DNA of 64,000 nt from Thalassococcus_A lentus (GTDB lineage: Bacteria > Pseudomonadota > Alphaproteobacteria > Rhodobacterales > Rhodobacteraceae), in contig NZ_JAQIOY010000001.1 of NCBI RefSeq assembly GCF_028023555.1, positions 744,001-808,000 of the forward strand. The letters are read 5' to 3'. The notes beneath the pieces were generated by a model, which was given only the letters and a program-made list of their open reading frames with translations, did not search any database and was not told where the DNA came from. Both the position numbers and the translations under genes were made by a program. Positions 43,544 to 55,488 of the stretch are shown piece by piece; position 1 is the stretch's first letter; each line of letters opens with the position of its first letter.

Positions 43544-46027
43544 ATGAGCGATAACGACGGCAAAAAGACACTGGGTTTGCGCGGTGGTCCCCGCTCGGGG
43601 AATGTGAAGCAGAGCTTCAGCCATGGGCGTACCAAAAACGTCGTGGTGGAAACCAAGCGCAAGCGCGTTGTGGTGCCCAAACCGGGCGCGGCTCCGGGCG
43701 CCAAGCCCAATGCATCCGTTGGCGCGGGCGGTGGCTCCTCTGCCAAGCGTCCGGCTGGTATTTCCGATGCGGAAATGGAACGCCGGATGAAGGCTTTGCA
43801 GGCTGCGAAAGCCCGCGAAGCGGACGATGCGGCGCGCCGCGAAGCCGAAGAAAAGGCCCGCGCAGAAGAGCGTGCCCGCCAGCGTGCGGAGAAAGAAGCC
43901 AAGGAACGCGAACAGCGCGAAGCTGAAGAGCGCCTGAAGGCCAAAGCCGAAGAAGAAGAGCGCAAGGCGCGCGAAGCAGCCGAGGCCGCCAAACGTGCGG
44001 CTGAGCCAGCTGCAGCACCGCCGGCCGCAAAAGAAGCGCCGCGTGGTCGTGCAGCCCCTGCATCCCCGGCACCTCGCAAGCAAGAGCGCGACGATCGCGG
44101 TGGCCGCAAGAGCCGCGACGATGGTGGACGCCGTTCCGGCAAGCTGACCCTGAACCAGGCTCTTGGTGGCGAAGGTGGCCGTCAGAAGTCCATGGCCGCC
44201 ATGAAGCGGAAGCAGGAACGCGCACGTCAGAAGGCGATGGGTGGCACGCAGCAACGTGAAAAGGTTGTGCGTGACGTGCAGTTGCCCGAAGCGATCACAG
44301 TTGCGGAACTGGCCAACCGGATGACCGAAAAGGTTGCAGACGTCGTCAAGGCGCTGATGACCAACGGTATCATGGCGACCCAGAACCAGACCATTGATCA
44401 GGACACTGCGGAACTCATCATCGAAGAATTCGGTCACAAGGTGACGCGGGTATCGGATGCTGACGTTGAGGACGTGATCAAGGAAGCCGAAGACGATGCG
44501 GCTGACCTGAAACCACGCCCACCGGTCATCACGATCATGGGTCACGTTGACCACGGCAAAACATCGCTTTTGGATGCGATCCGCGATGCCAAGGTCACAG
44601 CGGGCGAAGCCGGCGGTATCACCCAGCATATCGGTGCTTATCAGGTGACAACCGATAGCGGCACCGTTCTGTCGTTCCTCGATACACCCGGCCACGCGGC
44701 ATTTACGTCGATGCGGTCGCGCGGCGCGCAGGTGACGGACATTGTCGTTCTGGTTGTTGCTGCGGACGATGCGGTTATGCCGCAAACCGTCGAAGCGATT
44801 AACCACGCCAAAGCCGCCGAAGTGCCGATGATTGTTGCGATCAACAAGATCGACAAGCCGGAAGCCAACCCAACCAAGGTTCGGACCGATCTTCTGCAGC
44901 ACGAAGTGATCGTGGAAGAGATGTCCGGTGATGTTCAGGACGTAGAAGTCTCGGCCATCTCGGGGCAGGGTCTTGATGAACTGCTTGATGCGATCGCATT
45001 GCAGGCGGAAATCCTCGAACTCAAGGCGAACCCGGATCGTGCGGCACAGGGTGCTGTGATCGAAGCCCAGCTGGATGTGGGCCGTGGTCCTGTGGCGACT
45101 GTTCTGGTTCAGAACGGTACGTTGCGCCAGGGTGACATCTTCGTTGTGGGTGAGCAGTACGGTAAGGTCCGCGCGCTGATCAACGACAAGGGTGATCGCG
45201 TCAAGGAAGCCGGTCCATCGGTTCCTGTCGAAGTGCTCGGCCTGAATGGCACGCCAGAGGCGGGTGATGTTCTGAACGTCACAGACACCGAGGCACAGGC
45301 CCGCGAAATCGCAGAATACCGCGCCAACGTGGCCAAAGAAAAACGTGCGGCCGCAGGTGCTGCGACAACGCTCGAACAGCTGATGCAAAAGGCTAAAGAC
45401 GACGAGAACGTTTCGGAGTTGCCAGTGCTGGTAAAAGCCGACGTGCAGGGTTCGTCCGAAGCGATTGTTCAGGCGCTTGAGAAAGTCGGCAACGACGAAG
45501 TCCGTGTTCGGGTCCTTCACTCGGGCGTTGGTGCGATCACTGAATCCGATGTGGGTCTTGCCGAAGCATCCGGATGTCCGGTCATCGGCTTTAACGTGCG
45601 TGCCAATGCCTCGGCTCGGAACTCAGCCAACCAAAAGGGCGTGGAACTGCGTTACTACAGCGTGATCTACGATCTTGTTGATGACGTCAAAGCGGCGGCC
45701 TCTGGCCTGTTGTCCAACGAAGTGCGTGAAAACTTCATCGGCTATGCGTCGATCAAGGAAGTCTTCAAGGTTACAGGTGTCGGCAAGGTTGCGGGCTGTC
45801 TGGTCACCGAAGGCGTTGCGCGCCGCAGTGCCGGCGTGCGTCTGCTGCGTGATGATGTTGTGATCCACGAGGGCACACTCAAAACGCTCAAGCGCTTCAA
45901 GGATGAAGTGGCCGAAGTGCAGTCCGGTCAGGAATGTGGCATGGCCTTTGAAAACTATGACGATATCCGTCCCGGCGATGTAATCGAAATCTTCGAACGC
46001 GAAGAAATCGAACGTACTCTCAGCTGA
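43544..46027 (+). CDS. infB: Translation initiation factor IF-2
   Basis: An 827-residue GTPase that places initiator tRNA on the 30S subunit. The first 240 residues hold the IF2-associated N-terminus (LGLRGGPRSGNVKQSFSHGR) and a long charged Ala/Glu/Arg coiled region; the G domain has GHVDHGKTSLLDAIR, DTPGHAAFTSMR and NKIDKPEANP. Domains II-IV follow. AAGAGAGC precedes the ATG. It is the last gene of the operon before a strong terminator. Confidence 0.98.
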   Translation: MSDNDGKKTLGLRGGPRSGNVKQSFSHGRTKNVVVETKRKRVVVPKPGAAPGAKPNASVGAGGGSSAKRPAGISDAEMERRMKALQAAKAREADDAARREAEEKARAEERARQRAEKEAKEREQREAEERLKAKAEEEERKAREAAEAAKRAAEPAAAPPAAKEAPRGRAAPASPAPRKQERDDRGGRKSRDDGGRRSGKLTLNQALGGEGGRQKSMAAMKRKQERARQKAMGGTQQREKVVRDVQLPEAITVAELANRMTEKVADVVKALMTNGIMATQNQTIDQDTAELIIEEFGHKVTRVSDADVEDVIKEAEDDAADLKPRPPVITIMGHVDHGKTSLLDAIRDAKVTAGEAGGITQHIGAYQVTTDSGTVLSFLDTPGHAAFTSMRSRGAQVTDIVVLVVAADDAVMPQTVEAINHAKAAEVPMIVAINKIDKPEANPTKVRTDLLQHEVIVEEMSGDVQDVEVSAISGQGLDELLDAIALQAEILELKANPDRAAQGAVIEAQLDVGRGPVATVLVQNGTLRQGDIFVVGEQYGKVRALINDKGDRVKEAGPSVPVEVLGLNGTPEAGDVLNVTDTEAQAREIAEYRANVAKEKRAAAGAATTLEQLMQKAKDDENVSELPVLVKADVQGSSEAIVQALEKVGNDEVRVRVLHSGVGAITESDVGLAEASGCPVIGFNVRANASARNSANQKGVELRYYSVIYDLVDDVKAAASGLLSNEVRENFIGYASIKEVFKVTGVGKVAGCLVTEGVARRSAGVRLLRDDVVIHEGTLKTLKRFKDEVAEVQSGQECGMAFENYDDIRPGDVIEIFEREEIERTLS

Positions 46028-46050
46028 TCGGTTCGGTTCAAGACAAAAGA

Positions 46051-46085
46051 AAAGCGCCCTGCCATATGGCAGGGCGCTTTTTTGT
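46051..46085 (+). terminator. Rho-independent terminator after infB
   Basis: Perfect 13-bp stem AAAGCGCCCTGCC/GGCAGGGCGCTTT around ATAT (46051-46080), followed by a T-run; A-residues before it make it usable from both strands, so it may also serve the small convergent gene. Confidence 0.95.
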
Positions 46086-46122
46086 TAAGAGGTCGTCTTT
46101 GGTTTTCGTCGACGCAGCCAGA

Positions 46123-46257
46123 TCAGGCGGCGGCGTGAACCGGTTGACCGGTATAGATACGGTCACCCACACGGACACTGACCCGGCCATCTGGCAAGGT
46201 TTTTTCCAGCAGTCCCTGCACGGAAACACAACTTCCAAGAATTATAGTACGCAGCAT
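46123..46257 (-). CDS. Small hypothetical protein, 44 residues
   Basis: Product beginning MLRTIILGSCVSVQGLLEK and continuing TLPDGRVSVRVGDRIYTGQP, with a beta-strand pattern like a small OB- or SH3-type barrel. The upstream frame to 46404 is not supported. A G-rich stretch (GGGGGG) lies 9-14 nt before the ATG but is a poor SD. It ends close to the shared infB terminator. I do not recognise the family. Confidence 0.5.
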   Translation of the reverse strand: MLRTIILGSCVSVQGLLEKTLPDGRVSVRVGDRIYTGQPVHAAA

Positions 46258-46413
46258 GTCATCAACCCCCCACTGATCATGACACTTGATATGTAGTCTT
46301 TCTCCCTCAAGAAATCGATAAAATAAAGAGCAAAGATGCGAAATAATCATCGAAAAGCTGTACTTTGATTGGAATTTTCTTGCTGCGGCGCGGCTATACT
46401 GCAAGCCGAACGC

Positions 46414-46812
46414 CTAAAGCCAATCTCGTAGAATTGGAATCAATGGGATGTCAGCTGGTGGCATGGGGTAGTCCCGCAGTTGGTTGGCCCGTACCCATTT
46501 GAGCGCCTGACCTTCACGGGATTGTGGAATGCCTTCCCATTTTCGGCAGGCAAACAATGGCATCAGCAGATGAAAATCATCGTAGCTGTGCGATGCAAAA
46601 GTCAAAGGTGCGAGACAGGATTCCCACGTATCGATACCAAGTTCTTCCTGAAGTTCACGGATCAAGGCGACTTCGGGCGTTTCGCCGGGCTCAACCTTGC
46701 CACCGGGGAATTCCCACAGTCCAGCCATGGATTTGCCTTCGGGACGCTGCGCCAAGAGCACACGCCCATCGGTGTCGATCAGAGCGACGGCAGAGACGAG
46801 GATGATCTTCAT
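46414..46812 (-). CDS. mutT: Nudix hydrolase, 8-oxo-dGTP diphosphatase type (MutT)
   Basis: A 132-residue Nudix enzyme that removes oxidised dGTP from the nucleotide pool. The Nudix box Gx5Ex7REXXEEXGI is complete (GGKVEPGETPEVALIREL then QEELGI), and LWEFPGGK is the MutT-type lead-in. AAGGAAG stands 7 nt before the ATG at 46812. It lies 74 nt after argJ on the same strand. Confidence 0.92.
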   Translation of the reverse strand: MKIILVSAVALIDTDGRVLLAQRPEGKSMAGLWEFPGGKVEPGETPEVALIRELQEELGIDTWESCLAPLTFASHSYDDFHLLMPLFACRKWEGIPQSREGQALKWVRANQLRDYPMPPADIPLIPILRDWL

Positions 46813-46886
46813 TGCATGCTTCCTTGCGGGACAGTCGCGAAGCAAAGCCTGTGCGCGGACAAAGGCCTGTGCATCGCAGGGTCGTG

Positions 46887-48113
46887 TTAGGAACGATAGT
46901 CGGCGTTGATTGAGATGTAACCGTGGGTCAGATCGCAGGTCCACACGGTTGCGGAGCCGGTGCCAAGCCCGATCTCGACGTTGATGTCGATCTCGGGGTT
47001 CTTCATGTAGGCTGCCCCGTCTTCTTCGCGGTAATTCTCAGCAACCCAGCCTTCGCGTGCCACTTCGATATCACCAAATCGGATGGTCAGAAGATCACGG
47101 TCGGCCGCAGCACCAGATTTACCAACGGCCATGACAACGCGACCCCAATTGGGATCTTCCCCCGCAATCGCAGTTTTGATCAACGGTGAGTTGGCAATGG
47201 ACAGTGCATGTGTACGGGCGTCGGCATCTGACGCCGCGCCGGTCACGGAAACAGTAACAAACTTGGTTGCGCCTTCGCCATCACGGACAACCTGGTGGGC
47301 CAAGTCGAGCATGACACGGTGCAGGGCCTGTTCGAATGCTGGATCGGCGTCGGCGCATATACCGGACGCACCGGTTGCACCGATGAGCAGCGTGTCAGAC
47401 GTCGAGGTGTCGCTATCAACCGTGATGCAGTTGAATGTGCGCTCGTTCAGACGGCTGACCATGGATTGCAGGGCGGATTGCTCGATCTGGGCATCGGTAA
47501 AGATGTAGACGAGCATGGTGGCCATATCCGGCGCGATCATGCCTGATCCCTTGGCAATCCCGGCGATGCGAACGGTGCCGTCAGGCAACGCCACTTCTTC
47601 GCAGGCCCCTTTGGGAAAGGTATCGGTAGTCATGATGGCCTCGGCGGCGCCGTCGATACCGCTGACATCCAGTGCATCAACCAAATCGCCCAATTTGGAG
47701 GTGATCCGATCATGCGGCAGACGTTCACCAATCACACCGGTAGAGGATGTGAAAACACGGTTCTGCGGCAAACCTGTCGCAGCGCTGACCGCTTCGCAAA
47801 TGGCGGCAACAGATCCATCACCGGCTTTTCCGGTGAAGGCATTGGAATTGCCTGAGTTTACGATGATGGCTGCACCTTCATCGCTGTGCCCGCTGATTTT
47901 AGCCTGACAATCCAGAACGTTGGAAGACCGAGTGGCCGACCGCGTGAAAACGCCGGCGACTGTGCTGCCTGGTTGCAGAACGGCCAACATCACGTCTTTG
48001 CGACCCTGATACCGTACCCCGGCTTCGACGGCGGCAAAGCGCACACCGTCGATGACCGGCAGATCAGGAAATGCGTCAGGGGCTAGCGGGGATTGCGCAA
48101 GACCTTCAGCCAA
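46887..48113 (-). CDS. argJ: Bifunctional glutamate N-acetyltransferase / amino-acid acetyltransferase
   Basis: A 408-residue enzyme of the cyclic arginine route: moves the acetyl group from N-acetylornithine to glutamate. The self-cleavage and nucleophile threonine is in KGSGMIAPDMATMLVYIFTD, and SGNSNAFTGKAG and DPNWGRVVMAVGKSG are further family blocks. The start is a TTG at 48113, directly after the stop of the parvulin gene; GGAGG in the end of that gene provides the ribosome-binding site. Confidence 0.96.
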   Translation of the reverse strand: MAEGLAQSPLAPDAFPDLPVIDGVRFAAVEAGVRYQGRKDVMLAVLQPGSTVAGVFTRSATRSSNVLDCQAKISGHSDEGAAIIVNSGNSNAFTGKAGDGSVAAICEAVSAATGLPQNRVFTSSTGVIGERLPHDRITSKLGDLVDALDVSGIDGAAEAIMTTDTFPKGACEEVALPDGTVRIAGIAKGSGMIAPDMATMLVYIFTDAQIEQSALQSMVSRLNERTFNCITVDSDTSTSDTLLIGATGASGICADADPAFEQALHRVMLDLAHQVVRDGEGATKFVTVSVTGAASDADARTHALSIANSPLIKTAIAGEDPNWGRVVMAVGKSGAAADRDLLTIRFGDIEVAREGWVAENYREEDGAAYMKNPEIDINVEIGLGTGSATVWTCDLTHGYISINADYRS

Positions 48114-48965
48114 TCAGTCCTCCACCAGCTCGAGGTTGTTCAGGATGGACGTGTCGACATCGTCTTTCGACATCTTTGTGACATCGGCATTGGCTTCGAG
48201 ATCCGTGATGTATGCAGTCACGGTATCGCGCTGGAGGGTGGCTTCGATTTCGCCGCGCACGGCTTCCAGCGGTGGGGCTGACTTGCTGCGTGCGTCGTTC
48301 AGTTTGATGACGTGCCAACCAAACTGCGTTTTGACCGGTTCGGAAATACCATCGACCTCAAGTGCTTCGACAGCCGTCTGGAACTCCTGAACCATCATGC
48401 CTGCCGAGAACCATCCGAGCTGTCCGCCGTTGGGGCCGGATGGCCCGGTCGATTTTGCCCGTGCGGTTTCCACGAAATCCGCGCCGCCCTTCAATTCGTC
48501 GATGATCGCCTGCGCTTCTTCTTCGGTTTCCACGAGAATGTGAGAAGCGTTGTATTCCTGGCCAGCATCGAAGTCGGCGAATTGTGCATCATACGCGGCC
48601 TGAACGGCTTCTTCGTTGATGGCTTCCTTGGCGACTTTTGCGACAACGACAGAGGCCAGAAGGGAACGGCGTTCATTTTCCAAAGCGAGCTGCACACGCT
48701 TGGTTTCGACCGCATCATCCTGCTGGCGCAACGCTTCTTGCTGGATCATCTGCTGTAGAATGCCGTCCCACAGGACATCATTTTCCAACTGTTGGTACTG
48801 CTCTGGCAAGGATGCGCGTACCAACAACATTTGACCCAATGTGATCTCTTGCCCGTTTACAGTGGCAACCACAGTGTCGACGGTCATCTCTTCTTGTGCA
48901 AATGCGGGGCCTGATAAGGTCACGGCCAATGCGGCAGCAGCCAGTGTTTTGAGATGAAATACCAT
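48114..48965 (-). CDS. Periplasmic peptidyl-prolyl isomerase, parvulin type
   Basis: A 283-residue exported protein with signal peptide FHLKTLAAAALAVTLSGPAFA, an N-terminal SurA/PrsA-like helical chaperone part (NGQEITLGQMLLVRASLPEQ), and a parvulin domain: ASHILVETEEEAQAII, FVETARAKSTGPSG, GGQLGWFSAGMMVQEF and FGWHVIKLNDAR. It would assist folding of outer-membrane and periplasmic proteins. AGAAGGA precedes the ATG at 48965. Divergent from secA. Confidence 0.93.
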   Translation of the reverse strand: MVFHLKTLAAAALAVTLSGPAFAQEEMTVDTVVATVNGQEITLGQMLLVRASLPEQYQQLENDVLWDGILQQMIQQEALRQQDDAVETKRVQLALENERRSLLASVVVAKVAKEAINEEAVQAAYDAQFADFDAGQEYNASHILVETEEEAQAIIDELKGGADFVETARAKSTGPSGPNGGQLGWFSAGMMVQEFQTAVEALEVDGISEPVKTQFGWHVIKLNDARSKSAPPLEAVRGEIEATLQRDTVTAYITDLEANADVTKMSKDDVDTSILNNLELVED

Positions 48966-49139
48966 AGGTTTTGTCCTTCTGGGCTTGCCGCAGAGCCCCG
49001 CGGCGTTGACACTGATGGACCTGCCCCTTACATCGCCAAAAGGCTCTGCGCGGCCGGTCGTTCCTTCCGTCATATGGGCGTTGTGCGAGGCGGGCAAGCA
49101 GATGCCGCACACGAAGGCGTCAGACAGGACAAATAGACC

Positions 49140-51857
<2,718 letters not shown>

Positions 51858-52005
51858 CTGCGAGATTGCCTCACATACACCCGCGGAATGCACTTTGAGA
51901 TAACAAAATACATCTTTTGATTGCCTCAATGGTTTCTTGGGCGTGCCCCATAGCTGCCACGATTGTCAACAATACCTTCCGTCGGAAAACCGATGGGAGG
52001 CCGCA

Positions 52006-52977
52006 ATGGCAAACCTTAGAGCTTATCTTTTGGGTGGTGCGACACTGATCTGTGCGCTGTCCGTAGGCTATGTGATGCAATACGGCTATGGCGGCCCGGA
52101 TGCGAATGCAGCGGATGCCGATGCTTTGGCTGTGACAGACATCACGCTGACATCCTCAGCTGCGATTGCGCCTCGGTTGCCCACCGATCTGGTTATCGAC
52201 GAAAATCTTCCAGACGCGCAGGTGGAATTGGCAGCTGCGCCTGAATTGAAACTGGAAGGGTTCGACCTGCCGGATGAAGCAGCCGGATCCGGTTTTGATT
52301 GTGAACTGACAATGCAGGCCGATCTAGCGGCTGGTGCTTTGGTTGATCTGACTTTGACCGCACCGTGTAATGCCAGCGAACGTGTCACGATCCATCATCA
52401 GGGTATGATGTTCACCGAAGTGATGCAGCCAGACGGCACACTGACCGTGACCGTGCCGGCCCTTGCCGAAACAGCCACGTTCATCGCGGCATTCGCAAGC
52501 GGCGATGGTGCAACGGCAATTGCCGAAGTGACTTCACTGGCGTTCTATGACCGCGTCGTCGTGCAGTGGAAGGGCCAGGCGGGCCTTCAGCTTCATGCCC
52601 GCGAGTTCGAAAGCGAATACTTCTCGGAGAATCATGTTTGGGCAGCGGCTGCGGGCAGCCTGTCTGACGCAGCCAAAGGCGAGGGTGGTTTTCTGACCAG
52701 ACTTGGTCAAAGCGATGCACCCGATGCCTTGGTGGCCGAGGTCTACTCTTTCCCGACCGGAACAGCAGCGCGGGATGGTCAGGTGCTTTTGACCGTAGAG
52801 GCCGAGATTACCGAACTGAACTGCGACAGCTCAGTTGAGGCGCAAACTCTTGAGCTTCGGGACGATGCCAGCCTGCGCGTGCGCGATTTGACGCTTGATA
52901 TGCCCGAATGCGATGGCGTTGGTGACTTTCTGGTGTTGAAAAACCTCGTCGAAGACCTGAAGATCGCCGCACGCTAG
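52006..52977 (+). CDS. Membrane-anchored exported protein of unknown function, behind secA
   Basis: A 323-residue protein with an N-terminal membrane anchor (YLLGGATLICALSVGYVMQ) and a long extracytoplasmic part rich in Ala, Asp, Glu and beta strands (CELTMQADLAAGALVDLTLTA; VTIHHQGMMFTEVMQPDGTL). GGGAGG lies 6 nt before the ATG at 52006. Homologues near secA in Rhodobacterales have been called translocases by annotation pipelines, which the sequence itself does not support. The next gene starts 20 nt downstream, so the two are probably co-expressed. Confidence 0.8.
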   Translation: MANLRAYLLGGATLICALSVGYVMQYGYGGPDANAADADALAVTDITLTSSAAIAPRLPTDLVIDENLPDAQVELAAAPELKLEGFDLPDEAAGSGFDCELTMQADLAAGALVDLTLTAPCNASERVTIHHQGMMFTEVMQPDGTLTVTVPALAETATFIAAFASGDGATAIAEVTSLAFYDRVVVQWKGQAGLQLHAREFESEYFSENHVWAAAAGSLSDAAKGEGGFLTRLGQSDAPDALVAEVYSFPTGTAARDGQVLLTVEAEITELNCDSSVEAQTLELRDDASLRVRDLTLDMPECDGVGDFLVLKNLVEDLKIAAR

Positions 52978-52997
52978 TTTCAGCATGCAGGCAAATA

Positions 52998-54530
52998 ATG
53001 CGACATCTGCGTGCGGCGTTTTTCGCCGCACTTTTCTTTTTTGGCTTCGTCCAGACTGCCTTGGCAGAAGACGTGACCCTGCGGTCGCGGGACGGAGCTA
53101 TCGAACTAACCGGAACACTGCTGGGATTTGACGGCGAATTCTATCGCATTGAAACACGCTATGGCGAGTTGACGGTTGATGGTTCTGGCGTGCTTTGCGA
53201 AGGCCCCGGTTGTCCGTCGCTGACAGACTATGTCGCCGAATTGTCAGTGTCAGGCTCTGCGACTGTAGGACGGGTCTTGATGCCTGCTCTGATCGAATCC
53301 TTTGCTTTGAAAAACGGACTTAGCACGCAGCGTGAACCGGTGGATGCCACACATTTCGTCTATGAGCTGACCAGCATTTCAACCGGCAAACTGGTTGGAC
53401 GGTTTGCTTTTCGGGTCACGAACACCGACGAAGGCTTTGCGGATCTGTTGGCTGATGAAGCCGACATTGTCATGGCATCGCGCGAAATTCGACCATCCGA
53501 GGTGGCGCTGGCCCGAGAGGCCGGACTTGGAAACCTGAACCGCCCAAACCGTTCGCGAGTTCTGGGGCTGGATGCGGTTGTGCCCGTTGTTGCGCCGGCC
53601 AATCCGGTCAAGGCAATCTCTTTGGCCGATCTGTCGCGGATTCTGTCTGGTCAATTGACGAATTGGCGGGAACTGGGCGGGCCGGATGCGCCGGTCGTTG
53701 TGCATCTGCGAGAGGCCGGTTCCGGCCTGTCACAAGGTCTGGAAGATCGTCTTTTGACGCCGATCGGTGCGGTGCTTGGGGCTGAGATCAAGCGGCATCG
53801 GAGCAATGCGGAACTGGCTGCCGCGGTTTCCAGAGACCCTTTTGGCATTGGATTGGGCAGTTATTCCGAGACGGGAAACACCCGGGCTCTGGTTCTCACA
53901 GGGCCATGCGGTTTTCAGCTTCGCGCGGCGCGGCGTTCGATTAAAACCGAAGACTACCCGCTGACGGCGCCGATGTTCCTGTACATGCCGGCCCGGCGGC
54001 TTCCCGCTTTGGCGCGCGAGTTTCTTGCTTTCACGCGATCCGGGCCCGCCCAAATTGTTATCCGGCGTGCTGGCTTTGTCGATCAGGCCCCCGAAGAAGT
54101 GCCTGTCGATCTTCAAGGGGATCGATTTGCGAATGCAATTCGGGTTGCTGAAGGCACCGCTGGCTTGGAAGCTTTGAACGCCATGACACGCACGCTGGTG
54201 CCCATGCGCCGTCTGACCACATCGTTCCGATTTGAAACCGGGTCCGCACAGCTTGATGCGCAGTCACGGTCGAACGTGCAGCAATTGGCGCGCGCCCTTG
54301 AGGCAGGCACCTACGATGGGCGCCGTTTGGTCTTTGTCGGATTTTCGGACGGTCAGGGTGCTGCCAATGCCAATCTGACGATTGCGCGCAAAAGGGCCGA
54401 GGTCGTGAGAAAAGCTGTTCTGCAAACGGCTGAGACCGCGGATGGGGATCGTTTAGAAATCGGTTTAGAGGCCTTTGGTGAGGCGCGATGCCTATGGCTT
54501 GTGACGATACGGCCTGGGGTCGTCAGGTGA
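52998..54530 (+). CDS. PstS-like solute-binding domain fused to an OmpA peptidoglycan-binding domain
   Basis: A 510-residue exported protein. Signal peptide AAFFAALFFFGFVQTALA; a small N-terminal strand-rich part (VTLRSRDGAIELTGTLLGFD); a PstS-like phosphate-binding-type domain at about residues 85-350 (GSATVGRVLMPALIESF, ISLADLSRILSGQLTNWREL, VVVHLREAGSGL); and an OmpA domain at about 395-510 (FRFETGSAQLDAQSRSNVQQL, then FVGFSDGQGAANANLTIARK). The OmpA part would tie it to the wall. It may sense or capture a ligand in the periplasm. Confidence 0.88.
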   Translation: MRHLRAAFFAALFFFGFVQTALAEDVTLRSRDGAIELTGTLLGFDGEFYRIETRYGELTVDGSGVLCEGPGCPSLTDYVAELSVSGSATVGRVLMPALIESFALKNGLSTQREPVDATHFVYELTSISTGKLVGRFAFRVTNTDEGFADLLADEADIVMASREIRPSEVALAREAGLGNLNRPNRSRVLGLDAVVPVVAPANPVKAISLADLSRILSGQLTNWRELGGPDAPVVVHLREAGSGLSQGLEDRLLTPIGAVLGAEIKRHRSNAELAAAVSRDPFGIGLGSYSETGNTRALVLTGPCGFQLRAARRSIKTEDYPLTAPMFLYMPARRLPALAREFLAFTRSGPAQIVIRRAGFVDQAPEEVPVDLQGDRFANAIRVAEGTAGLEALNAMTRTLVPMRRLTTSFRFETGSAQLDAQSRSNVQQLARALEAGTYDGRRLVFVGFSDGQGAANANLTIARKRAEVVRKAVLQTAETADGDRLEIGLEAFGEARCLWLVTIRPGVVR

Positions 54531-54570
54531 ACCGGCGGGTCGAAGTCTGGTTGCAGTGATTGCGCTGGGT

Positions 54571-55341
54571 TTACAGCAGACCCTCGGACCGAAAGCTGAG
54601 CTCCCTTGATTTTCCGATCACTAGGTGATCGTGCAGTACGATGTCCATCGCTTCGGCGGCGGTGCGTATTTGAGCGGTCATGTCGATGTCCGCGGCGCTG
54701 GGGGTCGGATCCCCTGAGGGGTGATTGTGCACGAGGATCAGCGCCGACGCGTTCAGATCGAGCGCACGTTTGACAACCTCGCGCGGGTAGACCGGCACGT
54801 GATCGACCGTGCCGCGCGCTTGGGCTTCATCTGCGATGATCACGTTTTTACGATCCAGAAACAGCACCCGGAACTGTTCGATGTCCTGATGCGCCATAGC
54901 GGCCTGACAATAGTCGAGAAGGGCATCCCAACTGCTGACGATGGGCTTGTGCAAGACTTTGGCACGAGCAAGCCGATGGGCGGCGGCCTCTATGATTTTG
55001 AGCTCTGTCACCACGGCATCGCCAACGCCACTGATGTCCCGCAGGCGGATGGCGGGCGCGGAAAGCACAGTGTTGAAGTCGCCAAAGTGGTCGAGCAAGG
55101 CGCGCGCCAGCGGCTTCACATCGCGGCGCGGAATGGCACGAAACAATACAAGCTCAAGCATTTCGTAGTCGGGCAGGGCGTCGGCGCCGCCAATCATGAA
55201 GCGTTCGCGCAGGCGCGCGCGATGATCGCGAATATAACTTGGCAGCTCGGGCGCTTTGCGTGCGGCGGCGGGCTGGACGCGCGCTTCGTCCAGATCAAAG
55301 AGCGTAGCTTGGGAATCGGAGAAGTGCGGACCACGGGGCAT
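54571..55341 (-). CDS. radC: RadC family protein (JAB/MPN domain)
   Basis: A 256-residue protein with helix-hairpin-helix (RDISGVGDAVVTELKIIEA) and a JAB metalloprotease-like domain (HxH...D motif in LVHNHPSGDPTPSAADIDM, with FLDRKNVIIADE and VYPREVVKRALDL before it). The name RadC refers to DNA repair, though a direct repair role has been questioned. It is encoded downstream of dnaJ on the same strand, with a hairpin-rich gap. Confidence 0.94.
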   Translation of the reverse strand: MPRGPHFSDSQATLFDLDEARVQPAAARKAPELPSYIRDHRARLRERFMIGGADALPDYEMLELVLFRAIPRRDVKPLARALLDHFGDFNTVLSAPAIRLRDISGVGDAVVTELKIIEAAAHRLARAKVLHKPIVSSWDALLDYCQAAMAHQDIEQFRVLFLDRKNVIIADEAQARGTVDHVPVYPREVVKRALDLNASALILVHNHPSGDPTPSAADIDMTAQIRTAAEAMDIVLHDHLVIGKSRELSFRSEGLL

Positions 55342-55410
55342 GGCGTTAGCGTGCCGCGGAATGGTTAGCAGGCGGTTAATTCCGGTACCATGAGGGCCGG
55401 TGTGCGCCGC

Positions 55411-55460
55411 TCGCGCGCCAAGGCGCGCATCGCCCCGCCCGCCGTCCCGTTGGGGCGATG
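55411..55460. other. Two GC-rich inverted repeats between dnaJ and radC
   Basis: GCGCGCC-AA-GGCGCGC (about 55413-55428) and CATCGCCCC-N15-GGGGCGATG (55428-55460) lie back to back. Downstream of dnaJ they could slow or stop transcription, but no T-run follows on the minus strand. Confidence 0.45.
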
Positions 55461-55488
55461 GCAGGTGGGGCTGGTTTTTTGGCCGGAG

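Noticed and set aside
43484..45520. A 678-codon open frame antisense to infB
   Set aside because: Runs opposite a perfectly conserved IF-2 gene; composition is that of a shadow of GC-rich coding DNA and it matches no protein family.
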